From positions 190,932-254,931 of the forward strand of contig NZ_QSNT01000004.1 in assembly GCF_009498525.1 (NCBI RefSeq): DNA of 64,000 nucleotides, written 5' to 3'. This DNA is from Rhizobium sp. ICMP 5592. Its GTDB lineage: Bacteria; Pseudomonadota; Alphaproteobacteria; Rhizobiales; Rhizobiaceae. The position numbers and the translations under genes are program-made. Below are positions 15,686-23,207 of this stretch, in pieces (positions within the stretch are counted from its first letter, which is position 1; each line of letters begins with the position of its first letter). Under the pieces are notes generated by a model that did no database searches, was not told the DNA's origin, and worked only from the letters and a program-made list of their open reading frames with translations.

Positions 15686-16966
15686 GTGGATATGATGAAC
15701 AGCAGCAGTTCAGGCAGCAATCTCGCATCGCCGGCCCGCCTGACAGGCGAGGGACCGAAGGTTCTGCGCGCGGGGTTCATCCCGCTTGTCGATGCCTCCG
15801 TGCTGATCGCGGCAGCGGAGTTCGGTTTTGCGCAGAGGGAAGGCATCACGCTCGACCTCGTCAAAGATGTCTCCTGGGCCAATGTCCGCGATCGCCTCGC
15901 CTTCCGCCAGTTCGACGTAGCCCACATGCTGTCGCCAATGCCGGTCGCATCCATGCTGGGGCTCGGCTCCAACCCATCCCCGACTATCACGCCCTTCTCG
16001 CTCGGCAGCGGCGGCAATGCCATTACCCTGTCGACACGGCTCTTCGATCGCATGCGCGAGGAAACGGGACTTTCGGACCTGGCGAGCGCCTTGGAAAATG
16101 CCCAGGCGCTGGCGGCCGTGACCGAGCAGATGAAGGCGCGCGGCGAGCAACCGCCGACGCTTGGCATGACCTACCCCTTCTCCTCGCATAACTACGAATT
16201 CCGCTACTGGCTTGCCGCCGGCGGCATCGATCCCGATCAGGATGTGAAGCTGGTTGTCGTGCCGCCGCCACTGACATCCGACGCGCTCGCGGCCGGCGCC
16301 ATTGACGGCTTCTGCGTCGGAGCGCCGTGGAACATGGTTGCCTCGGAGCGAGGCGTCGGCCGCATCGTCGCCGCCAAGCAGGATATCTGGCCATCCGCCC
16401 CGGAAAAGGTCATCGGCATGCGGCCGGACTGGGCCGAAAGCCACCCCGAAACCGTCTCCCGCCTGCTCGTGGCACTCGATGCGGCAGCGCGCTGGTGCGA
16501 CCGGGCGGAAAATCACGATGCACTTGCCGAAGCACTTGCCGATCCGCGCTATATCGCCGCTCCCGTCGGCATTATCCGCAATGTGCTAGCCGGCGAATTC
16601 GGCCTCGACGCCAAGGGCAATCGCCGGGTGATCGACAGATACTTCAGTTTCCATGCCGGCTTCGCCAACTATCCACGCCCCAGCCAGGCCCTGTGGATTC
16701 TCAGCCAGATGGTACGCTGGGGCCAGAGTGCCCTTTCCGAACACAATATACGCATGGCCGCCTCCGCCTATCGGCCCGACCTCTACCGGCTGGCGCTCGG
16801 CGATGACGCCGCTCCCGCCGATGCGGATATCCGCGTGGAAGGGGACGGCGAAGGCGATCGCTTCATGGACGGATTCGTCTTCGATCCCTCGGACATAGCC
16901 TCCTATGTCGCGGGATTTGCGGTCAAGGCGAAGACACAGACAGCATCTTCGGGCGAAGAGATCTGA
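15686..16966 (+). CDS. nasS: Cytosolic nitrate/nitrite sensor NasS
   Basis: NasS is an NrtA-like binding protein that stays in the cytosol and sequesters NasT until nitrate or nitrite binds. The 426-residue protein aligns throughout with the neighbouring NrtA (FDVAHMLSPMPVASMLGLGS, YEFRYWLAAGGIDPDQDV, DGFCVGAPWNMVA, NYPRPSQALWILSQMVRWGQ) but begins MDMMNSSSSGSNLASPARLT with no Sec or Tat signal, exactly the difference expected. The GTG at 15686 has GGAGGA 8 nt upstream; ATGs at 15692 and 15695 are alternatives. It is transcribed with nasT. The unusually long polar N-terminus is probably unstructured. Confidence 0.93.
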   Translation: MDMMNSSSSGSNLASPARLTGEGPKVLRAGFIPLVDASVLIAAAEFGFAQREGITLDLVKDVSWANVRDRLAFRQFDVAHMLSPMPVASMLGLGSNPSPTITPFSLGSGGNAITLSTRLFDRMREETGLSDLASALENAQALAAVTEQMKARGEQPPTLGMTYPFSSHNYEFRYWLAAGGIDPDQDVKLVVVPPPLTSDALAAGAIDGFCVGAPWNMVASERGVGRIVAAKQDIWPSAPEKVIGMRPDWAESHPETVSRLLVALDAAARWCDRAENHDALAEALADPRYIAAPVGIIRNVLAGEFGLDAKGNRRVIDRYFSFHAGFANYPRPSQALWILSQMVRWGQSALSEHNIRMAASAYRPDLYRLALGDDAAPADADIRVEGDGEGDRFMDGFVFDPSDIASYVAGFAVKAKTQTASSGEEI

Positions 16967-17133
16967 CAACCGGCAGACGCTGCGTTGCACAAAATCGACG
17001 CAGCTTGTCGTGCCTCCTCAACTGCAGACGCTCAAAATATTTGCAGAACTCAACCTCGCCCTAAAAACAAGCAAAGGCGGCCGAGTGCAAAATACCCAAA
17101 TAGTTTCATAAAGATAGGAAGTCGCCGGCAAAC

Positions 17134-17149
17134 TGGCACGCTGCTTGCT
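17134..17149 (+). promoter_or_regulatory. Sigma-54 promoter of the nitrate assimilation operon
   Basis: TGGCACG-CTGC-TTGCT is an essentially perfect RpoN -24/-12 element, with GG at 17135-17136 and GC at 17147-17148. Transcription should begin near 17160, giving a leader of about 170 nt before nrtA. This places the operon under nitrogen (probably NtrC) control in addition to NasT. No convincing pair of NtrC sites was seen upstream. Confidence 0.8.
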
Positions 17150-17159
17150 TGATAAACAT

Positions 17160-17331
17160 TACTTCGGTCAACGGCGATCGAGGTAAGCCGAGTGCGAAAA
17201 ACGCGCTCGCAGTGACATTGACGTCGCAAGGTTTTTGCCCCGAGGGACTCTCCCAAGTCCCGGGCTGCATCAACCGAGCGGCGTTTTTTTATTCCCAAAA
17301 ATCCGTCAGACACCAGCAGAGGGGCCCGCAT
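17160..17331 (+). promoter_or_regulatory. Attenuator leader for NasT-dependent antitermination
   Basis: The leader holds mutually exclusive stems. CGCGCTCG (17202-17209) can pair with CGAGCGGCG (17275-17283, one bulged G), directly followed by T7 (17284-17290): an intrinsic terminator. The same segment can instead pair with GAGTGCG (17190-17196) around an AAAAA loop, which would destroy the terminator. A stable internal hairpin GGGACT/AGTCCC (17244-17261) has a six-base loop. This is the layout expected for an ANTAR-controlled attenuator; the precise NasT-bound hairpins were not identified with certainty. Confidence 0.7.
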
Positions 17332-18630
17332 ATGAAGAAGATCCTGTCCGGCAGCGTTACGCGCCGCAATCTATTGAAGACCTCCGGCACCGCAGCTCTT
17401 ATCTGTGCGGTCAAGACTGCCTTCCCCTCCGGCGCCTTTGCAGCCACGAGCGGACCGGAAGTCTCCGGCGCCAAGCTCGGCTTCATCGCACTCACCGATT
17501 CAGCGCCGTTGGTCATCGCCAAGGAAAAAGGTCTGTTTGCAAAACATGGCCTGCCGGATGTCGACGTTGAAAAGCAGGCATCCTGGGGCGCGACCCGCGA
17601 CAATCTCGTGCTCGGAGGTGCTGCCAACGGGATCGACGGCGCGCATATCCTCTCGCCACTTCCCTATCTCATGCACACCGGCAAGGTCACCCAGAACAAC
17701 CAGCCGGTGCCGATGGCGCTCCTGGCGCGCCTCAATTACGACAGCCAGGCCATCTCCGTCGCCAAGGAATATGCCGATACCGGCGTTCAGCTCGATGCTT
17801 CCAAGCTGAAGGCCGCCTTTGACGCCAAGCGCGCGGCCGGCAAGGAAATCAAGGCCGCCATGACCTTCCCTGGCGGCACGCATGACCTCTGGATCCGCTA
17901 TTGGCTCGCCGCCGGCGGTATCGACCCCGACAAGGACGTCTCCACCATCGTCGTGCCGCCGCCGCAGATGGTGGCGAACATGAAGGTGGGCAACATGGAT
18001 GTCTTCTGTGTCGGCGAACCCTGGAACGAGCAGCTCGTCAATCAGGGCATCGGCTTCACGGCCTGTACCACCGGCGAAATCTGGAAGGGTCATCCGGAAA
18101 AGGCGCTCGGCATGCGCGCCGAATGGATCGAGAAAAACCCCAATGCCGCCAAGGCACTGCTGATGGCCGTCATGGAAGCCCAGCAATGGTGCGACAGCAT
18201 GGACAACAAGGACGAGATGGCCACCATCCTCGGCAAGCGGCAGTGGTTCAACGTACCGCCCAAGGATATTCTTGGCCGCCTCAAGGGCGACATCAACTAC
18301 GGCAATGGGCGCGTTGCCAACGGAACCGATCTTTACATGAAGTTCTGGAAGGGCGGCGTTTCCTACCCTTATCCGAGCCATGACGCCTGGTTCATCACCG
18401 AAAACATGCGCTGGGGCAAGTTCGCGCCGAACACCGACGTCAAGAAACTGGTCGGCCAGGTGAACCGCCAGGACATCTGGCGCGACGCTGCCAAGGATCT
18501 TGGCGTGGCCACCGCCGACATCCCGGCTTCGACATCACGCGGCAAGGAAACCTTCTTCGACGGCAAGGTCTTCGATCCGGAGAACCCTTCCGCCTATCTC
18601 GAAAGCCTCACCATCAAGGTGGCGTCGTGA
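17332..18630 (+). CDS. nrtA: Nitrate ABC transporter substrate-binding protein
   Basis: The 432-residue periplasmic protein captures nitrate for NrtBC. Its N-terminus, MKKILSGSVTRRNLLKTSGT, carries a twin-arginine motif (R11-R12) before a hydrophobic stretch ending at GAFA|ATS, so export is probably by the Tat system after folding. Family landmarks are GFIALTDSAPLVIAKEKGLF, WGATRDNLVLGGAANGIDGA, AAGGIDPDKDVSTIVVPPPQ and FCVGEPWNEQLVNQGIGFT. The ATG at 17332 follows GAGGGG; the longer upstream frame would cross the attenuator and is rejected. It is the first structural gene of nrtABC-nirBD-nasA. Confidence 0.95.
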   Translation: MKKILSGSVTRRNLLKTSGTAALICAVKTAFPSGAFAATSGPEVSGAKLGFIALTDSAPLVIAKEKGLFAKHGLPDVDVEKQASWGATRDNLVLGGAANGIDGAHILSPLPYLMHTGKVTQNNQPVPMALLARLNYDSQAISVAKEYADTGVQLDASKLKAAFDAKRAAGKEIKAAMTFPGGTHDLWIRYWLAAGGIDPDKDVSTIVVPPPQMVANMKVGNMDVFCVGEPWNEQLVNQGIGFTACTTGEIWKGHPEKALGMRAEWIEKNPNAAKALLMAVMEAQQWCDSMDNKDEMATILGKRQWFNVPPKDILGRLKGDINYGNGRVANGTDLYMKFWKGGVSYPYPSHDAWFITENMRWGKFAPNTDVKKLVGQVNRQDIWRDAAKDLGVATADIPASTSRGKETFFDGKVFDPENPSAYLESLTIKVAS

Positions 18631-18696
18631 TGACTGGTGTCATGCCTCACGAGCTCCGCACTCTCCGCGTCGCGCAAGACTCAAGGATCTGAATTC

Positions 18697-19590
18697 ATGT
18701 CTGCAACAGCCCGCAAACAGGAAGTCATCGCGGCGGCCGTACCTCAAGACGAAAGCCGCGTCGTGAAACTCTCCACTCGTCCCGTTCGCCGCATCGACAT
18801 CAGGCACATTGCGATGGCAGTCCTGCGTGCCGTCGTGCCGCCGCTGGTGGTGCTCATCATCCTGCTCGGTGTCTGGCAGCTCCTCTGTGAGCAGCCGGGC
18901 GCCAGCCTGCCGCCGCCGTCGCAGGTCTGGCAGGAAAGCTACGACCTCATCGCCTATCCCTTCTTCTATAACGGCCCCCAGGATATCGGCCTGGCCTGGC
19001 GCGTGCTCATTTCCCTGCAGCGCGTCGCCTACGGCTTCGGTCTTGCCGCCATCGCCGGCGTCTTGATCGGCGCATTGATCGGGCAGTCGGTCTGGGCGAT
19101 GCGGGGCCTCGACCCGATCTTCCAGATCCTGCGCACGGTGCCGCCGCTCGCCTGGTTGCCATTGTCGCTCGCTGCCTTTCAGAACTCCAGTCCCTCGGCA
19201 ATCTTCGTGATCTTCATCACCTCGATCTGGCCGGTCATCATCAATACCGCCGTGGGCGTGCGCAACATCCCGCAGGATTACCGCAACGTCGCCAGGGTAC
19301 TGCGGCTGAACCAGATCGAATTCTTCTTCCGCATCATGGTGCCCGCCGCCGCTCCCTATATTTTCACGGGCTTGCGCATCGGCATCGGCCTGTCGTGGCT
19401 TGCCATCGTCGCCGCCGAAATGCTGACGGGCGGCGTCGGCATTGGCTTCTTTATCTGGGACGCATGGAATTCCTCACGCCTGCCCGACATCATCGTCGCC
19501 CTCACCTATATCGGTATCACCGGTTTCATCCTCGACAAGCTGGTCGCCGCCATCGGCGCGTTTGTCACGCGCGGCGCCACGGCCAACTAA
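18697..19590 (+). CDS. nrtB: Nitrate ABC transporter permease
   Basis: The 297-residue inner-membrane permease has a basic N-terminal tail of about 45 residues, then six hydrophobic segments with the ATPase-contact loop around VARVLRLNQIEFFFRIMVPA, matching the EAA motif of NrtB/SsuC/TauC. AAGGA is about 9 nt upstream of the ATG at 18697. It works with NrtA and NrtC to import nitrate. The gap to nrtA is 66 bp, the gap to nrtC only 7 bp. Confidence 0.94.
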   Translation: MSATARKQEVIAAAVPQDESRVVKLSTRPVRRIDIRHIAMAVLRAVVPPLVVLIILLGVWQLLCEQPGASLPPPSQVWQESYDLIAYPFFYNGPQDIGLAWRVLISLQRVAYGFGLAAIAGVLIGALIGQSVWAMRGLDPIFQILRTVPPLAWLPLSLAAFQNSSPSAIFVIFITSIWPVIINTAVGVRNIPQDYRNVARVLRLNQIEFFFRIMVPAAAPYIFTGLRIGIGLSWLAIVAAEMLTGGVGIGFFIWDAWNSSRLPDIIVALTYIGITGFILDKLVAAIGAFVTRGATAN

Positions 19591-19597
19591 GGAAAGC

Positions 19598-20401
19598 ATG
19601 ATGACCAGCTCCTATCTCAAGCTTGATCACATCGACAAATATTTCGAACGCGGCGGCCAACGGGCCGAGGTGCTGAAGGGCGTCAATCTCGTCATCGGCA
19701 AGGGCGAATTCGTTTCGATCATCGGCCATTCCGGTTGCGGCAAGTCGACCCTGCTTAACCTGATCGCCGGTCTGACCCCGGTCTCAGCTGGCGCGGTGCT
19801 CCTGGAAAACCGGGAGGTCAACGCACCCGGCCCCGAGCGTGCCGTCGTCTTCCAGAACCATAGCCTGCTGCCCTGGCTGACGGTCTATGAAAATGTCAAT
19901 CTCGCCGTTTCGAAACTGTTTCGCGGCACGAAAACCAAGGCCGAGCGCCATGACTGGGTGATGCGCAATCTCGACCTGGTGCAGATGGCCCATGCCAAGG
20001 ACAAGCGTCCTTCGGAAATCTCCGGCGGCATGAAGCAGCGCGTCGGCATTGCCCGGGCGCTCGCCATGGAGCCGAAGATCCTGTTGCTGGACGAGCCTTT
20101 CGGCGCACTCGACGCTTTGACGCGCGCGCATCTGCAGGATGCGGTGATGGATATCCATGCCCGCCTCGGCAGCACCATGGTGATGATCACTCACGATGTC
20201 GACGAAGCCGTGCTTTTGTCCGACCGCATCGTAATGATGACCAACGGACCAGCCGCCTATATCGGCGAAGTGCTCGATGTGCCGATCGCTCGGCCGCGCA
20301 ATCGCCTCGAGCTCGCCTCGGACCGAACCTACCTCAAATGTCGCGAAGCCGTGCTGAAGTTCCTTTACGAACGCCACCGCTTCGTCGAAGCCGCGGAGTA
20401 A
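19598..20401 (+). CDS. nrtC: Nitrate ABC transporter ATP-binding protein
   Basis: This 267-residue ATPase powers NrtB. Walker A is GHSGCGKST (residues 43-51), the signature is ISGGMKQRVGIARALA, Walker B is ILLLDEPFGALD and the switch histidine is in MITHDVDEAV. It is a single-domain NrtD/SsuB-type ATPase and lacks the C-terminal NrtA-like regulatory domain found in cyanobacterial NrtC, so transport inhibition by that route is not expected. Two consecutive ATGs (19598, 19601) follow AAGGAAAG; the first is used. nirB starts 4 bp later. Confidence 0.94.
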   Translation: MMTSSYLKLDHIDKYFERGGQRAEVLKGVNLVIGKGEFVSIIGHSGCGKSTLLNLIAGLTPVSAGAVLLENREVNAPGPERAVVFQNHSLLPWLTVYENVNLAVSKLFRGTKTKAERHDWVMRNLDLVQMAHAKDKRPSEISGGMKQRVGIARALAMEPKILLLDEPFGALDALTRAHLQDAVMDIHARLGSTMVMITHDVDEAVLLSDRIVMMTNGPAAYIGEVLDVPIARPRNRLELASDRTYLKCREAVLKFLYERHRFVEAAE

Positions 20402-20405
20402 ATCC

Positions 20406-22856
20406 ATGACCCAGAAACTTGTCATCGTTGGCAATGGCATGGCGCCCGGGCGCATGCTGGAACATCTCCTCGAAAAGGCGCCGGATCTCTATCAGGTTAC
20501 GATCTTCAACGCCGAGCCGCGCGTCAATTACGACCGCATCATGCTCTCACCGGTCCTTTCGGGAGAAAAGGACTACGAGCAGATCATCATCCATGGCGAT
20601 GGCTGGTACATCAAGAACAACATCACCCTCTACAAGGGCCACAAGATCGTCGCCATCGATCGTGCCGCCAAGACCGTGACCTCGGATCACGGCGTCACCG
20701 AGAGCTACGACAAGCTGGTGATCGCCACCGGCTCCGTGCCCTTCATCATCCCCGTACCCGGGGCAGACTTGCCGGGCGTCCTGACCTATCGCGACCTGGA
20801 CGACGTCAACGCCATGCTGCTTGCCGCGCAGTCCCGCGCCAAGGCCGTCGTCATCGGCGGTGGCCTGCTGGGTCTTGAAGCTGCAGCCGGCCTCAACCTG
20901 CGCGGCATGGACGTCACGCTGTTGCATGTCCAGCCGACGCTGATGGAACGGCAGCTCGATCCGGCCGCCGGTTATCTTCTACAAAAGGCCGTCGAAGAAC
21001 GCGGCATCAAGGTCATCACCAAGGCCAATACCAAAGCGATCGTCGGCAATGGCAAGGTCGAGGGCGTGGAACTGGCCGACGGCACCATCGTACCGGCAAC
21101 GCTGGTGGTGATGGCGGTTGGCATTCGCCCGAGTGCCGGGCTCGCCAAGGATGCCGGACTTGCCGTCAATAGAGGCATTGTCGTCGATGCCGGTATGAGC
21201 ACGTCGGACGGCGATATTTATGCACTAGGCGAATGCGCCGAAGTCGGCGGACAGGTCTACGGCCTGGTGGCGCCGCTCTACGAAATGGCGCGTGTCGCCG
21301 CCGCGCAGTTGGCCGGTGAAACATCGGCCGGCTTCGTGCATTCGGATACACCGACCAAGCTCAAGGTCACCGGCATCGATCTGTTTTCGCTTGGAGACTT
21401 CGCCGATGGCGACGATCGCGAGGAGATCGTGCTGCGCGATGCCTCGGCCGGCGTCTACAAGCGGCTGGTGCTGAAGGGCAACCGCATCATCGGCACCGTG
21501 CTCTACGGCGAAACCGCCGATGGCGCCTGGTTCAACGACCTGAAGAAGAAGGCCACCGATATCTCGGAGATGCGCGAGACGCTGATCTTCGGACAGGCCT
21601 ACCAGGGAGGGTCACCGCTGGACCCTATGGCGGCCGTTGCAGCCTTGCCGGATGATGCGGAAATCTGCGGCTGCAACGGCGTCTGCAAGGGCAAGATCAC
21701 GTCAACAATTACCGCCAAGGGGCTGACATCGCTCGACGATGTTCGCGCCCATACCAAGGCGTCGGCCTCCTGTGGCTCCTGTACCGGCCTTGTCGAACAG
21801 TTGATGTCGATCACGCTCGGCGACAGCTACAACCCGGCAGCCGTACAGCCGATGTGCACCTGCACCGAGCTTGGACATGACGACGTCAGAAGACTCATAA
21901 AAGCCAAGGGGTTGAAGACCATTCCTGCGGTTATGCAGGAACTGGAGTGGAAGACATCTTGCGGCTGCGCCAAATGCCGGCCGGCACTGAACTACTATCT
22001 CGTCTGCGACTGGCCGGACGAATATGCCGATGATTACCAGTCGCGCTTCATCAATGAACGTGTCCACGCCAATATCCAGAAGGACGGCACCTATTCAGTC
22101 GTGCCGCGCATGTGGGGCGGCGTCACCAATTCCGGAGAGCTGCGCGCCATCGCCGATGTCGTCGACAAGTTCGAGATCCCGATGGTGAAGGTCACCGGCG
22201 GCCAGCGTATCGACCTTCTCGGCATTCACAAGGAGGACCTGCCCGCCGTCTGGGCCGATCTCGGCAAGGCCGGTTTCATCTCCGGCCAGGCCTATGCCAA
22301 GGGCCTGCGCACCGTGAAGACCTGCGTCGGTTCCGACTGGTGCCGCTTCGGCACGCAGGATTCGACCGGCCTTGGCATCCGCATCGAGAAGTTCATGTGG
22401 GGCTCGTGGACACCGGCAAAGCTGAAGATGGCGGTGTCCGGCTGTCCGAGAAACTGCGCCGAGGCGACCTGCAAGGACATCGGCGTCATCTGCGTGGATT
22501 CAGGCTTCGAGATCCATTTCGCCGGAGCCGCCGGCCTCGACATCAAGGGCACGGAAGTGCTCGGTCTCGTCAAGACCGAGGATGAGGCGCTGGAGCATAT
22601 CGTGGCGCTGACGCAGATGTACCGCGAGCAGGGCCGTTATCTCGAACGCATCTACAAATGGGCCAAGCGCATCGGTCTTGACGAGATCCGCCGCCAGATC
22701 ATGGGGGATGCCGAGAAGCGCAAGGCCTACTACGACCGCTTCGTCTTCAGCCAGAAATTCGCACAGGTCGATCCCTGGTCGGAGCGTGTCTCCGGCAAGG
22801 ACAAGCATGAATTCCGGCCGATGGCGACGGTCGGCTTCCATCAGGCAGCGGAGTGA
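20406..22856 (+). CDS. nirB: Assimilatory nitrite reductase large subunit
   Basis: NirB reduces nitrite to ammonium with six electrons from NAD(P)H. The 816-residue chain contains an N-terminal FAD/NAD(P)H reductase (VIVGNGMAPGRM; VVIGGGLLGLEAAAGL), a BFD-type [2Fe-2S] region (CGCNGVC near 421 and CGSCTG near 457), a further Cys cluster (SCGCAKC near 520), and the sirohaem/[4Fe-4S] domain with CVGSDWC near 639 and SGCPRNC near 679. Ligand spacing C-x5-C and C-x3-C is intact. Neighbours supply nitrate uptake and nitrate reduction. Sirohaem synthesis genes are not in the window. Confidence 0.97.
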   Translation: MTQKLVIVGNGMAPGRMLEHLLEKAPDLYQVTIFNAEPRVNYDRIMLSPVLSGEKDYEQIIIHGDGWYIKNNITLYKGHKIVAIDRAAKTVTSDHGVTESYDKLVIATGSVPFIIPVPGADLPGVLTYRDLDDVNAMLLAAQSRAKAVVIGGGLLGLEAAAGLNLRGMDVTLLHVQPTLMERQLDPAAGYLLQKAVEERGIKVITKANTKAIVGNGKVEGVELADGTIVPATLVVMAVGIRPSAGLAKDAGLAVNRGIVVDAGMSTSDGDIYALGECAEVGGQVYGLVAPLYEMARVAAAQLAGETSAGFVHSDTPTKLKVTGIDLFSLGDFADGDDREEIVLRDASAGVYKRLVLKGNRIIGTVLYGETADGAWFNDLKKKATDISEMRETLIFGQAYQGGSPLDPMAAVAALPDDAEICGCNGVCKGKITSTITAKGLTSLDDVRAHTKASASCGSCTGLVEQLMSITLGDSYNPAAVQPMCTCTELGHDDVRRLIKAKGLKTIPAVMQELEWKTSCGCAKCRPALNYYLVCDWPDEYADDYQSRFINERVHANIQKDGTYSVVPRMWGGVTNSGELRAIADVVDKFEIPMVKVTGGQRIDLLGIHKEDLPAVWADLGKAGFISGQAYAKGLRTVKTCVGSDWCRFGTQDSTGLGIRIEKFMWGSWTPAKLKMAVSGCPRNCAEATCKDIGVICVDSGFEIHFAGAAGLDIKGTEVLGLVKTEDEALEHIVALTQMYREQGRYLERIYKWAKRIGLDEIRRQIMGDAEKRKAYYDRFVFSQKFAQVDPWSERVSGKDKHEFRPMATVGFHQAAE

Positions 22857-22860
22857 GACG

Positions 22861-23196
22861 ATGGACATGAACTGGGTAGAAATCGGCGACATCTCAGATA
22901 TCCCGCTGCGCGGCGCACGCTGCGTGAAGACCCCGCAGGGCAAGATCGCCATATTCCGCACCGCCGAAAACCAGGTCTTCGCCATCGAGGACCACTGCCC
23001 GCACAAAGGCGGCCCGCTTTCTCAAGGCATTGTCCACGGTGCAGCGGTCACCTGCCCGCTGCACAACTGGGTGATTTCGCTCGAAACCGGCGAGGCGCTC
23101 GGCGCAGACAAGGGTTCGGTCAGGACCATTCCGGTGCGCAACAAGAACGGGGCCCTATCGATTGCTCTCGATAGTTTGATGATGGCGGCGGAGTGA
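22861..23196 (+). CDS. nirD: Nitrite reductase small subunit, Rieske-like
   Basis: The 111-residue NirD accompanies NirB. It has a Rieske-type fold with the [2Fe-2S] ligand boxes EDHCPHKGGPLSQG (C-x-H) and CPLHNW (C-x2-H), so unlike E. coli NirD, which has lost its ligands, this one should carry a cluster. It starts at 22861, 4 bp after nirB, and its end touches nasA. Electron transfer between the NAD(P)H domain and sirohaem, or stabilisation of NirB, are the likely jobs. Confidence 0.95.
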   Translation: MDMNWVEIGDISDIPLRGARCVKTPQGKIAIFRTAENQVFAIEDHCPHKGGPLSQGIVHGAAVTCPLHNWVISLETGEALGADKGSVRTIPVRNKNGALSIALDSLMMAAE

Positions 23197-23207
23197 CCGG
23201 AGCAGTC

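Noticed and set aside
14983..16167. 394-codon minus-strand frame over nasT/nasS
   Set aside because: Shadow of two recognised genes; no family pattern, no ribosome site.
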